Of a DNA stretch of 64,000 bases, positions 39,345-49,692 are shown in pieces. The stretch's first letter is position 1, and each line of letters starts with the position of its first letter. The position numbers were made by a program, and so were the translations under genes. Source of the DNA: Aplectana chamaeleonis. Its lineage: Eukaryota; Nematoda; Chromadorea; Rhabditida; Cosmocercidae. Below the pieces are notes generated by a model. That model saw only the letters and a program-made list of their open reading frames with translations, had not been told where the DNA came from and did not search any database. The stretch covers positions 124,001-188,000 of the forward strand of contig JAPDOI010001156.1 in the NCBI GenBank assembly GCA_029168955.1, given 5' to 3'.

Positions 39345-40020
39345 CGTATACGGCCTTTATTCGGGAGAGCACAAGCCCCCCTTTCCACCCGCACCCGCTG
39401 CTACAGTACTGCACCACGGCGGCGCGGTCTGTCGTGGCCCTCTCTCATCCAATCTCTCCTAGTCCCATATGGCAGGCATCGACTTCGTATGACCACCGTC
39501 CGATCGTCCGCATGACCGGCGATCATGTTCGGAGCCCATGAGTTTCCTTCCGAAATTTTCACCGTTTTTAGTTGTTTAGGGGTTAATTTAAATGCCATCG
39601 TATTGACTAAAGATTAGGTTGTAATCGGAGCTTTGAACAATTCTTCACGCTACCAAGAAATCGAGAAAACTTTTGCTCTTTATTTTCAACAAAAAAGTCG
39701 TTCTTTCTGAACATTATTTGTGGGTTTCGAATCGATGTTCCATCTATACACTACCCATTACGAGGACAATCAAATTATCACCAAAACAACTGAAGAAGGT
39801 GAAAATTTTCGAGAAAACTCACCTTTTCTGAACATGATCGCCGGTCATGCGGACGATCAGACGATAGTCATACGAAGGTCGATACCTGCCACCTGGGGTG
39901 GGGAAGATTGGATGAGAGAGGGCCACCACAGACCGCGCCGCCGTGGTGCAATACTGTAGAAGCGAGTGCGGGTGAAAAGGGGGGTTTGTGCACTCCCGAA
40001 TAAAGGCAGTATACCATAAT
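39345..40020. mobile_element. Foldback element with arms of about 275 bp
   Basis: The left arm (about 39,345-39,620) is the reverse complement of the right arm (about 39,745-40,020), with substitutions and small gaps. Matching landmarks are GCCTTTATTCGGGAG near the outer ends, CACCACGGCGGCGCGGTCTG in the middle and CGATCATGTTC inside. The loop is about 125 bp. No transposase is encoded, so this is a non-autonomous foldback/MITE-like element. Confidence 0.8.
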
Positions 40021-40189
40021 TGTTTTCCATGTTGTTTTACTGTCGCATCAACATTCTATGAAAAAGTACTATATGATCGACCCAGAAAAACGCTAGATGA
40101 TCGACCCAACAACGGTTCTCAGGTGGCAATATCTTTAAGGGGCTCATTCGAAGAGCCTCAAGTTTCGTGGGTGATGTCAGCCTGTCCGA

Positions 40190-40400
40190 ATGGTTCAATT
40201 ACTCAGACGTTCACCGTTGTCTACAGGACACGGATAAGATGTCACCTCACGCCATGCTCCCTGTAGACATCCAGAAAGGGCAGGGATCCACCCTCGAGAA
40301 CTGACCGTCGCCCCCCTCCATGGTGCCGTAGACAACCTATCCGCGGAAACACTCTTGCTGTAGACATCCCATCAGAGGAGGGTCTCGATCCCCGATTCCG
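40190..40400. repeat. Dispersed repeat fragment with GTAGACAWC motifs
   Basis: Contains GTTGTCTACAGGAC once and then CTGTAGACATCC, CCGTAGACAACC and CTGTAGACATCC at 35-65 bp spacing. The start (ACTCAGACGTTCACCG) matches the reverse complement of a stretch near 51,520-51,560, so both are pieces of one family. Confidence 0.5.
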
Positions 40401-40428
40401 TGTTCACATCCTATCAACATCACTTAAC

Positions 40429-40440
40429 TTTGGCCGTATT
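40429..40440. repeat. Left target-site duplication of composite PLE insertion
   Basis: TTTGGCCGTATT directly abuts the 3' end of the inverted PLE copy and recurs exactly at 46,217-46,228 on the far side of the whole cluster. Confidence 0.75.
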
Positions 40441-40769
40441 ACAAAAGGTTTATTGCAAAATTATTCAAAAAGAGACTCCAAAAAGGAGAACGACTGCAAA
40501 GTTGCCGGTTAGCTTTCGGTGCTTAACACCTTCGTCAGACCTGAAAGCAAGCATGTCATTTTCAAAAAATTGATGCACAAATGCGCTATGTTACGAACCA
40601 ATGTCTGCGTTTGGAGTGTCAGGGAATACGAGCACTCAACAGAACGACTGAACGCCGCTACGAGACTATAAATGGTCATCTTCCCCCGCCCATCCCCTTA
40701 AATAGCTGCCGCTCAGTGCGATGCCCATAGTGATATTACCGTATCCAAGAAAATGGTGTGATACGATAG
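40441..40769 (-). other. PLE 3' untranslated region (inverted copy)
   Basis: Matches the 3' tails of the forward copies in reverse orientation, including the AATAAA-type signal and the hammerhead-like motif. It ends about 35 bp earlier than the forward copies, at TTTTGTAA. Confidence 0.8.
40514..40538 (-). ncRNA. Hammerhead-like ribozyme core (inverted copy)
   Basis: On the minus strand: CTGACGA, stem II GGTG/CACC around a short loop, then GAAA. Hammerhead motifs are known from PLE pseudo-LTRs. I cannot find a clean stem III with a UH cleavage site after GAAA, so activity is doubtful. Confidence 0.4.
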
Positions 40770-42665
40770 TCACGCGACGAGTTGAAGAGAATCACCCATT
40801 TCGTCCCTGCTATTTATTTCAGGTGATATGCGTCTGATTTCCAGGGCTTCAAGAACTTTCCGCTCCAGTGTGTTTCTTAATGCACGGTGTAGAACGGTGA
40901 CTGACAGTTGTGGAGCTGCATCCTGTGCGTGTTTTTGTGTCCGATGCTTCGAAAAGCTGCTAAGCGGATATGATGCTGGATTTCGGAGAGCCCTCCTGTG
41001 CTCATCTAATCGCTGCCAAAGAGGCCTCATAGTCTCTCCAACGTACCTCTCTCTGCATCCCTGACATTCGATTAGGTAAACCGTGCCTTTAAGTTGGCAT
41101 ATCTTGCTGCGTCCACAATACGTGCACCCCGTCCTGCCTCATTTATCTTCATAAATTCTAGAAGCCGTTGGCAGTTGTTTTAGGTTGGGTGGTGGGCGAA
41201 ACACAAGTTTGACCGGAAGAGCTGAATGTTTGACGACCACATTAACCGCTTTAGCAACTCTATCATTCACAAATGGTAGAATCATTGGTATGCCATCCAG
41301 CGAAGAAAACGGTTTCCACGTGCGAGGACTTTCGGTAGTATACCCATTCTCCTTCAAAATATTTTCAACCATCAATTCGGTGTTTTCACATGGATGATTA
41401 CAGATCCTGTCTTTTGTGGCGAGTAGGTTGTGAATAACATTTGCCTTAACGTATAGTGGATGACAACTCCTCGCATGCACCAAGATATTACGAGAAGCCG
41501 GCTTTCGGTACCATGTCAGTTGTGTAGCTCCTTGATTGATTTTAACCATTGTGTTTAAGAATGGAAGAGACCCATCATCGTCTGGTTGCTCAACGGTGAA
41601 CCTTATGTGAGGGTCCTGCGAATTCAGTAGGCGGAGGGTGTCATCAAGGTCCACTGGAGAGTTACCGATTATAAAGACATCGTCAATGTAGCGCTTATAA
41701 AATGTTATCCCACATGTTATTGCTCTTCTTTCTATCCGATCAAAATAGACAACAGCAAGTAGTGGCGCCACCCTCAATCCCATAGCTAGTCCTCTAGTCT
41801 GCATATAGTATCTTCCATTGAACCGAAAGATATTGCATCGCAGTGTTGCTATCAGAAGATCTTTCATATCCGTTTCGTTCAGTCCGACTGTGCATACCTC
41901 GCTCTCGTGCTGTCTCCAAAGGGAAAGAAGTGCATCGACTGCATCTTGTACGTTGACATTGGTGTACAGAGACACTGCATCGAAGCTTGCGTAACTCGAT
42001 CCATTGGGAATTCGGCATTGATTAAGAGCTGACACGAAGTCTCCTGTATTTACAATGTGAGAAGGAACGAATCGTAAGAGCGGTGATAACAGCTTTACAA
42101 GCAGCCAAGTGATTTTGTCAGATGGCCCACCACAACTTGAGATAATCGGTCTCGTCTTAATGTCGTTTTCGGTAAGTTGATCAGGAGCGACGTTCCCGAA
42201 CTTGTGCGTCTTAACCATAGAATAGTACGTGGGCACATTCGGGTGAAGCGTTACAAAACTTCTTGCCGTCTTCGGCCCCAATCTTGAACCCAAGATTGTT
42301 CTGATAGTGGTCTCTAGTTGCTTTGAGACCCTGTCAAAAGCCATTCTAGAGGTTTCGATGTAGATGTCGACGTTTTGTAGGGTATGGTAGGTAACGGCTT
42401 TGTCCAATGTCTTAGTCATTACCACGAAATCGCCGCTCTTGTCTCCAACGCTGTACCGCAAATTCTGTTTCGCTGCAATTAGCTTGTGGAAGCCCTTCAA
42501 TTCTTGTCTAGTTAGGTTTTCTCCGAAAGCGGTCGGACTGGTTGTCATATACACCTCCTTAATCCTCACAAGTAATGCTGTAAGAGCTGGTTCAAGAGCA
42601 GGAGCAAGCCTTGGGGAACGGATGTTGCTCTTTGGGAAAGGCGAAGACGACAGTATCGTTGACAA
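40770..42665 (-). pseudogene. PLE reverse transcriptase/GIY-YIG endonuclease, 5'-truncated and with one stop
   Basis: Reverse transcriptase of a Penelope-like retroelement, which would copy its RNA at a nick made by its own nuclease. From the first Met after the truncation, the frame has conserved RT blocks: KTRPIISSCGG (about residue 170), motif A SFDAVSLYTNV (228), motif B GLAMGLRVAP (292), motif C YIDDVF (326), motif D SLPFLN (366) and WYRKP (385). A TGA at 41,139-41,141 replaces a Cys codon at the start of the Cys cluster before the nuclease. Beyond it the frame stays open to 40,770 and encodes the GIY-YIG part (VYLIEC, then RYVGET, then LDEH). About 240 N-terminal residues are missing compared with the forward copy. 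No other lesion is visible. It is head-to-head with the forward copy. Confidence 0.9.
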
Positions 42666-42730
42666 CCTATCTAATACAACCTAATACAACACCAAGATAT
42701 TACGAGATATACCTATCTAATACAGCCTAA
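42666..42730. other. Scrambled filler at the junction of inverted PLE copies
   Basis: About 55-65 bp between the truncated inverted copy and the forward pseudo-LTR. It contains near-repeats of CTATCTAATACARCCTAATA, which derive from the truncation point, and CACCAAGATATTACGAGA, which occurs inside the element (about 41,480 on this strand). It looks like templated filler made by repeated template jumping during integration. Confidence 0.75.
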
Positions 42731-43282
42731 TTTCGAAGCATCGGACACAACAACACGCACAGGATGCAGCTCCACAACTGTCAGTCACCGTTCTACACCG
42801 TGCATTAAGAAACACACTGGAGCGGAAAGTTCTTGAAGCCCTGGAAATCAGACGCATATCACCTGAAATAAATAGCAGGGACGAAATGGGTGAATCTCTT
42901 CAACTCCTCGCGTGACTATCGTATCACACCATTTTCTTGGATACGGTAATATCACTATGGGCATCGCACTGAGCGGCAGCTATTTAAGGGGATGGGCGGG
43001 GGAAGATGACCATTTATAGTCTCGTAGCGGCGTTCAGTCGTTCTGTTGAGTGCTCGTATTCCCTGACACTCCAAACGCAGACATTGGTTCGTAACATAGC
43101 GCATTTGTGCATCAATTTTTTGAAAATGACATGCTTGCTTTCAGGTCTGACGAAGGTGTTAAGCACCGAAAGCTAACCGGCAACTTTTGCAGTCGTTCTG
43201 CTTTTTGGAGTCTCTTTTTGAATAATTTTGCAATAAACCTTTTGTAACACCATGAGACTTCGGGACAGATCCATTTTGATAT
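42731..43282 (+). repeat. PLE upstream pseudo-LTR
   Basis: About 552 bp that recur at 45,666-46,217 at a constant offset of 2,935 bp. It covers the last about 180 bp of the coding region, the 3' UTR, and the first 31 bp of the following copy's coding sequence. It is the 5'-truncated upstream member of a tandem pair, which may supply the promoter for the full-length copy. Confidence 0.88.
43147..43171 (+). ncRNA. Hammerhead-like ribozyme core (upstream pseudo-LTR)
   Basis: CTGACGA (43,147-43,153), a GGTG/CACC stem (43,155-43,158 with 43,164-43,167) and GAAA (43,168-43,171). It lies about 80 bp before the start codon. Stem III and the cleavage triplet are unclear. Confidence 0.4.
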
Positions 43283-45850
43283 ATCTGAAACACCTGCAGC
43301 AACAACACCACTTTAGCAGGTATATTTTCTCTGTCCTTCTAAAATATGTGACATGTCATCAGGCGTCAGTTTCATATGACGAATCTATAAAGTTCCTTTT
43401 GCGATGCAAATCCTGCAATATCACGCCCAAATTCCTGCAAAATTCGCTCATTGCAATACCTTTCAGAAATAACAACGGAGTTCGCTCCACTGTGTCTACC
43501 TTGAGAGCTGCGCTGATGGATGCCAGCATTGCCGATAGAAGGTGTAGGCGTGGTCATTGCATTCGTGGTATAGTTGGTTCGCGCAATTTTTTGAGGTCCC
43601 GGCTAACCCCAGAAGTGTGGGAGTCCCTTTCATTGAGAAATCAAATTATCTGTAGTCGTCTACGTCAACACGAAGCCCTCCGACTGAACGAAAAGTTTGA
43701 ACACTTACGTGAAAGAGAGACCTCACTTCGTCAATCGTTCATCAAATGGGACTCAATACCACCAAAGAGGTGCACGATTATAGCAACGAATCAAGTGGAT
43801 AATGATATGGAAGCAACGTTAAATCTCGGGCCATCATTTGCGATATCTCAACCTTTCGATAAGAAAGCTCTTGACTCTGTATACGCTGGCTTCAACAAAT
43901 TTGCGTACCACCTGAGATTACGAGAAAATAGTGGACCATCCGTATTAGATATGTTGTCAACGATACTGTCGTCTTCGCCTTTCCCAAAGAGCAACATCCG
44001 TTCCCCAAGGCTTGTTCCTGCTCTTGAACCAGCTCTTACAGCATTACTTGTGAGGATTAAGGAGGTGTATATGACAACCAGTCCGACCGCTTTCGGAGAA
44101 AACCTAACTAGACAAGAATTGAAGGGCTTCCACAAGCTAATTGCAGCGAAACAGAATTTGCGGTACAGCGTTGGAGACAAGAGCGGCGATTTCGTGATAA
44201 TGACTAAGACATTGGACAAAGCCGTTACCTACCATACCCTACAAAACGTCGACATCTACATCGAAACCTCTAGAATGGCTTTTTGACAGGGTCTCAAAGC
44301 AACTAGAGACCACTATCAGAACAATCTTGGGTTCAAGATTGGGGCCGAAGACGGCAAGAAGTTTTGTAACGCTTCACCCGAATGTGCCCACGTACTATTC
44401 TATGGTTAAGACGCACAAGTTCGGGAACGTCGCTCCTGATCAACTTACCGAAAACGACATTAAGACGAGACCGATTATCTCAAGTTGTGGTGGGCCATCT
44501 GACAAAATCACTTGGCTGCTTGTAAAGCTGTTATCACCGCTCTTACGATTCGTTCCTTCTCACATTGTAAATACAGGAGACTTCGTGTCAGCTCTTAATC
44601 AATGCCGAATTCCCAATGGATCGAGTTACGCAAGCTTCGATGCAGTGTCTCTGTACACCAATGTCAACGTACAAGATGCAGTCGATGCACTTTTTTCCCT
44701 TTGGAGACAGCACGAGAGCGAGGTATGCACAGTCGGACTGAACGAAACGGATATGAAAGATCTTATGATAGCAACACTGCGATGCAATATCTTTCGGTTC
44801 AATGGAAGATACTATATGCAGACTAGAGGACTAGCTATGGGATTGAGGGTGGCGCCACTACTTGCTGTTGTCTATTTGGATCGGATAGAAAGAAGAGCAA
44901 TAACATGTGGGATAACATTTTATAAGCGCTACATTGACGATGTCTTTATAATCGGTAACTCTCCAGTGGACCTTGATGACACCCTCCGCCTACTGAATTC
45001 GCAGGACCCTCACATAAGGTTCACCGTTGAGCAACCAGACGATGATGGGTCTCTTCCATTCTTAAATACAATGGTTAAAATCAATCAAGGAGCTACACAA
45101 CTGACATGGTACCGAAAGCCGGCTTCTCGTAATATCTTGGTGCATGCGAGGAGTTGTCATCCACTATACGTTAAGGCAAATGTTATTCACAACCTATTCG
45201 CCACAAAAGACAGGATCTGTAATCATCCATGTGAAAACACCGAATTGATGGTTGAAAATATTTTGAAGGAGAATGGGTATACTACCGAAAGTCCTCGCAC
45301 GTGGAAACCGTTTTCTTCGCTGGATGGCATACCAATGATTCTACCATTTGTGAATGATAGAGTTGCTAAAGCGGTTAATGTGGTCGTCAAACATTCAGCT
45401 CTTCCGGTCAAACTTGTGTTTCGCCCACCACCCAACCTAAAACAACTGCCAACGGCTTCTAGAATTTATGAAGATAAATGTGGCAGGACGGAGTGCACGT
45501 ATTGTGGACGCAGCAAGATATGCCAACTTAAAGGCACGGTTTACCTAATCGAATGTCAGGGATGCAGAGAGAGGTACGTTGGAGAGACTATGAGGCCTCT
45601 TTGGCAGCGATTAGATGAGCACAGGAGGGCTCTCCGAAATCCAGCATCATATCCGCTTAGCAGCTTTTCGAAGCATCGGACACAAAAACACGCACAGGAT
45701 GCAGCTCCACAACTGTCAGTCACCGTTCTACACCGTGCATTAAGAAACACACTGGAGCGGAAAGTTCTTGAAGCCCTGGAAATCAGACGCATATCACCTG
45801 AAATAAATAGCAGGGACGAAATGGGTGATTCTCTTCAACTCCTCGCGTGA
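43252..45850 (+). pseudogene. Full-length PLE RT/GIY-YIG gene with a single frameshift
   Basis: Complete PLE frame apart from one lesion. The N-terminal 344 residues (43,252-44,286) include the region before the RT core (NDMEATLNLGPSFAI at about residue 185). A run of five T near 44,280 has one T more than the inverted copy and shifts the frame into a stop. The second part (to 45,850) carries RT motifs A (SFDAVSLYTNV), B (GLAMGLRVAP), C (YIDDVF) and D (SLPFLN), then a Cys cluster (CGRTECTYCGRSKIC), the GIY-YIG nuclease (TVYLIECQGCRERYVGET, with LDEHRRAL) and a His-containing tail (SFSKHRTQKH). RT followed by nuclease is the canonical order of EN+ PLEs. The chosen ATG lies inside the pseudo-LTR. 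Confidence 0.9.
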
Positions 45851-46217
45851 CTATCGTATCACACCATTTTCTTGGATACGGTAATATCACTATGGGCATC
45901 GCACTGAGCGGCAGCTATTTAAGGGGATGGGCGGGGGAAGATGACCATTTATAGTCTCGTAGCGGCGTTCAGTCGTTCTGTTGAGTGCTCGTATTCCCTG
46001 ACACTCCAAACGCAGACATTGGTTCGTAACATAGCGCATTTGTGCATCAATTTTTTGAAAATGACATGCTTGCTTTCAGGTCTGACGAAGGTGTTAAGCA
46101 CCGAAAGCTAACCGGCAACTTTTGAAGTCGTTCTGCTTTTCGGAGTCTCTTTTTGAATAATTTTTCAATAAACCTTTTGTAACACCATGAGACTTCGGGA
46201 CAGATCCATTTTGATAT
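45666..46217 (+). repeat. PLE downstream pseudo-LTR / 3' end
   Basis: Copy of 42,731-43,282. It includes the stop codon region, a short structured 3' UTR, AATAAA near 46,168, and then 31 bp that repeat the beginning of the coding frame before the flanking target duplication. Confidence 0.88.
46082..46106 (+). ncRNA. Hammerhead-like ribozyme core (downstream pseudo-LTR)
   Basis: Same core as at 43,147-43,171: CTGACGA, GGTG/CACC stem, GAAA. Identical in all three pseudo-LTR copies of the cluster. Confidence 0.4.
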
Positions 46218-46228
46218 TTGGCCGTATT
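46217..46228. repeat. Right target-site duplication of composite PLE insertion
   Basis: TTTGGCCGTATT, identical to 40,429-40,440. The first T is also the last base of the element, so the duplication is 11-12 bp. Confidence 0.75.
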
Positions 46229-46347
46229 CTTAGATTATTGGACAAAAAACACAGGAGCCCAGCAAATCTAATCGGTCACTACGCAGTTAACACATATTGC
46301 GATCTGTTGAGGCTCCCCGCAAGCCATCGCCTGGGGTGCGTATTTAG

Positions 46348-46818
46348 TTTAAAGGCACTGTTCGCGATAAACTTCATCCTCGAATTTTTTATGACAAACG
46401 CTTCTCGTGGCTCTCAGGAGCAGAACAGCGTCGATAACGAAAAGCTACCCGGCTTAGAAAAGTGGGAAAACCCCGCCGTTGTGGGCAAGTCCCGCCTCTT
46501 CCCGCTCGACGTGATCAAAGGAACACTCGAAATCGTGAGTTGAGCGATGGTTTCCGATCAAAAGCCCCGTTTTTCCCTTTATTCTCAACTTCTCTCTTTA
46601 CTCAGGTCAGCTCCCTCACATTGGCTGCAAAAGACGGAAGTTACAAGCCTCGGACAACTCGTCCACCATTTTCCCTAGCTCAATTTTTGAGGGACCATAA
46701 CTCCATTCCCAGAAGGTCTTGTACGATTCCAGAAGCATCATTGGAATCAGAATGGGACCGGTTTTAAGATAGGCAAAGAAACAGAAAAGCGATTTTTATC
46801 GCGAACAGTGCCTTTAAA
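46348..46818. mobile_element. TTAA-flanked MITE (family B) with perfect 24-bp inverted ends
   Basis: The ends at 46,348-46,371 and 46,795-46,818 are perfect reverse complements, starting TTTAAAGGCACTGTTCGCG. TTAA is present at each end, as in families A and C, and the first bases (AGGCASTG) are shared with family A. The 471-bp interior has no transposase. It lies 120 bp downstream of the PLE insertion. Confidence 0.85.
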
Positions 46819-47274
46819 GAGGTTACTCAGAATCCGCCCCGGTATGGCCTCGTCCAGTTTCGTGCTTGCATCTACCCGGGAATAGCTTCCGGTATTCGCT
46901 GTGTTGTTTTGGTGTGCAGGTATTGCTATGAATTCACCCAAAGTCCAAGGAAAGCCGTATCGTTATGCACCTATCTTGATATGTAGCCGGTGATACTTGA
47001 CTCTGGGTACTCCTTCCAGAATCTAACCTGTTACTTCTAGTTTTAAGGGTTTTAGGAAATCCTCTCACCTACTTGCTCCTGATCGGACTCATTTACCTGA
47101 GGCCTTGAGTTTCTCTACCCCTTCAAGTTGATGCTACTTGTTGATGTATGTATTACTCAACGACGCCATGTGCTTAGTCAATTTTTTGTATTATTTTTCT
47201 GCTGTTTTTTTTTCGTCATCATTTGAATGTTACCTTTTGATTTCTCTGTTGTTGGCATGCCGGAATGGGCGTAT
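46819..47274. other. Non-coding spacer
   Basis: No gene seen. The last part, a T-rich stretch followed by GCCGGAATGGGCGTATATAA and an AAAT run, looks like the 3' tail of a LINE or SINE, but no coding part is present. Confidence 0.4.
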
Positions 47275-47295
47275 ATAAATAAATAAATAAATAAA
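47275..47295. repeat. (AAAT)n microsatellite
   Basis: About five tandem ATAA/AAAT tetramers, possibly a retroposon tail. Confidence 0.8.
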
Positions 47296-47481
47296 CATCC
47301 CGTAGACCTAATATTACCATCCCATTGAAGCATCAGCCGCCTTATGACGTCACCAATCGAAAGGGGGTTTATCTCCTGAAGAAACTTGATAATGAGGCTA
47401 GATTTTCTCTATTTCGGGTCCTATCTGACCGGAACAGAGAAATCGGATCCTCTCAACTAAATTTTCTAGTCTTTAACTGGT

Positions 47482-47621
47482 ATCGGCGTGGATCCCAATG
47501 AGAATTTGCGATTCTCTTTGGAGGTTGGCGCAAACTCGGTGCACCTACGTTGTAGCATATGGCACCGAGTTCGCGCCAAGCTTTATTAGGAAACGCAGTC
47601 TCATTAGGATCCATGCCGACG
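47482..47621. repeat. 140-bp near-perfect palindrome
   Basis: The outer arms (ATCGGCGTGGATCCCAATGAG and its near-reverse complement ending at 47,621) and the inner arms (GGCGCAAACTCGGTGC with GGCACCGAGTTCGCGCC) pair along nearly the whole length around a centre near 47,552. Non-coding palindromic element. Confidence 0.85.
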
Positions 47622-48084
47622 TTACATTATTTTATTAATGACGTCCTTATGCAGACAGCACTCTACTGCTTAGTCACAGTCGTTGTATACTAATGGATGG
47701 GAAAGCCATTTTAGCGAACTCAGCATAAAAAATTCTACCAGATTTCCCGGGAATTCAAATACTTTACTTCTCCTTTCTGGCGGAATTTCTCCCAAAAATA
47801 TCGGTAATTTTCTAGTAGTCTACCGGAATTCTCTAGTAATCTGCCATACTCCTCTCGTAATCTTCGAGAAATCTCTCAAATTCTGCTGGAAAACTCTCCC
47901 GTAAATCACCAGGATTCTCCCGTATTACGGGTGGGCTTTCGACACTAATCTGCAAGAGATCTCCCTTAATATGCCGGAATTTTGCCAAATTACGACTCAG
48001 AAATTTGGGAGTTTCCAAATAATTTTTGCTCCATGAAAATGCTCTACGCGGTGTTTTTCAGCTCAAACTTTGCAGAGGGTTTAC
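47622..48084. other. Non-coding spacer with weak short tandem repeats
   Basis: No gene seen. Between about 47,740 and 47,940 phrases such as TCTAGTAATCTGCC, CTCGTAATCTTCG and CTCCCGTAAATCACC recur at about 20-25 bp spacing, a very diverged minisatellite at best. Confidence 0.35.
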
Positions 48085-48640
48085 TCAGGGCTATCGACTC
48101 AAATTTCAGGCCGTCTTTCGCTTTTAGGAGGTCAAGTGGTTTCTACAGGGGTAATCATGTAATTGCTAAACACGCGCGAGAAACGAAAACTGAGTATAAG
48201 GCTCGTGATTCGGCATGTTGATCGAATCCACACCGCGGGTGTGGCTAAGGAGCAGTTCGGCTGGCACACGCGCAGCATGCGACGGAGAAACGCTGCTTGC
48301 GTCGTCGTCCTTGGCGCGCGTTCATCGAGCACCGAGCAGTTTTTCAGCGAGCCCAGGTTAACGCGCCCCAGGAACGACGACGCGCGCTGCGTTTTTCTGT
48401 CGCGCGCGGCGCATGTGCCAACCGAACTGCTTCTTAGCCACACCCGCGGTGAGGATTCGATCAACATGCCTCGTGATTCCATCCTTAGATATATTAACAT
48501 AATATGAGGATCGCATCACGAGCCTTGGGCGCAGTTTTCGTTTCTCGCGCGTGTTTCGCAATCACGGAATTACCCCTGTATAACCACTATATCTTCAAAA
48601 AGCGAAAGACAGCACGAGATTCGTGTGAATAGCCTCGAGT
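48085..48640. mobile_element. Foldback element of about 550 bp
   Basis: The left half pairs with the right half. Landmarks are GTCTTTCGCTTTT (48,113) with its complement near 48,598, ACACGCGCGAGAAACGAAAAC (48,170) with its complement near 48,535, and TGTTGATCGAATCC (48,218) with GGATTCGATCAACA near 48,455. The interior is CG-rich. No transposase is encoded. Confidence 0.82.
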
Positions 48641-48934
48641 TGCATGTCGGTGTGCCTGCCGCGTCCTGAGCCGATGTGCTGCTACGATAACGCTGGACTA
48701 CCTTGCAGCGCGTGCTCCTGCGATAGAATTTTGCAACACGTGCTCCTCCAGTAAAATTTTGCAGCGCGTGCTGCTGTTTGGAGCACGTGTCCCTGCAATA
48801 CACCCTTTCAATGGGTGTGGTCACTCGGGTTGGATAGATATTCGACATGCGTTGAATGCGGCGATTTTTTTTGAGCACGTAGCAATGTACTCCATTTCGC
48901 TCATTTCGGAATACGCTAAAATGGCTTCCCTTGT

Positions 48935-49425
48935 TGAACGCAAAGTTCGCGATAATCTTCGATTTTGAGATTAATCGCTAAGTTGATGGTTTGGCCCCTA
49001 GGAAGAACTGAAATGGCGAAGAAATTAAGAAAAACGTACCAGAAGGGTAGGAAATCCTTTACTCTCACCCCGCCTCCTTGCTCTCATAGGAACTGTTTGC
49101 TGTGGCAATAGAATCGTTTGCCCCCCCGTCTTTTGCAAATCTCTTCTGTCTTCTGCTCCATTCGTTCCTGCGGACCCTAACTAATACTGTTTTGCCTGAA
49201 ATATTCTTCCATTTTCGATTAGCCCCATTTTTCACCGGTGACATCCACCGTGAACATGTTCATCCAATCGGATAACTAGTCTAGGCCAGAGATTAATGTC
49301 ACTGAAATAAGACGTTTTAGTGCGTTTCTAGCTGTTTTTTCGTAATTTTGGTAACATTTGGTCGCCAACGCATTGTTTCGAGTGGAAAACTCGGAAACGA
49401 ATATCATTGCGAACACTGCTTTTAA
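48935..49425. mobile_element. Possible decayed MITE of family B
   Basis: The left end TTGAACGCAAAGTTCGCGAT matches the family B terminus at most positions. The right end, read inward, is TTAAAAGCAGTGTTCGCAAT. Spacing (about 490 bp) is like the intact copy at 46,348-46,818. The interior is not recognisably similar by eye. Confidence 0.4.
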
Positions 49426-49692
49426 CCAGAGAAGGTGATATCGGCTAACTACGCTTATTTTTTTAAATCTACATTTTTTCTTCTAGCTACATTCACCTCT
49501 CCTCGTGTATTGACAACATGGATGGGAATCAGGGTAAATAAACACCACCGAATGATCAGAGATTCCTGTCAAACATCTAAAAAGGACGCAAATGACACAC
49601 ATAAACGGATGGAAAAACCCGAAATTAGCCTACAAAGGCGGTTGCTGAAAGCTCCGTAAACCACGGAATCCTTCGGCTCCACCGCGGGGGTA

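Larger units (their letters stand above)
40441..46216. mobile_element. Composite Penelope-like element insertion (canonical EN+ type)
   Basis: One insertion of about 5.8 kb between 12-bp direct repeats. In order: an inverted 5'-truncated copy (40,441 to about 42,675, minus strand), a short scrambled junction, a pseudo-LTR that is the 3' end of an upstream partial copy (42,731-43,282), a full-length copy (start codon at 43,252) and the second pseudo-LTR (45,666-46,217). Tandem and inverted partial copies with pseudo-LTRs are a known hallmark of PLEs. The two long copies differ at only about eight residues over the compared protein, so they come from the same or sister templates. Confidence 0.85.

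Noticed and set aside
40828..45792. Antisense open frames inside the PLE copies (for example 41,185-41,397, 45,556-45,792)
   Set aside because: Shadows of the RT/nuclease frame; no independent domain or conservation argument.
46187..46543. 118-codon frame starting with the PLE N-terminus
   Set aside because: It begins in the pseudo-LTR's copy of the start codon and runs by chance through the target duplication into a MITE.
48218..48475. tRNA gene suggested by GATCGAATCC-like B box
   Set aside because: No matching A box or cloverleaf; the motif is part of foldback arms.
48163..48561. Overlapping CG-rich open frames on both strands
   Set aside because: They lie on the arms of a foldback element and mirror each other.
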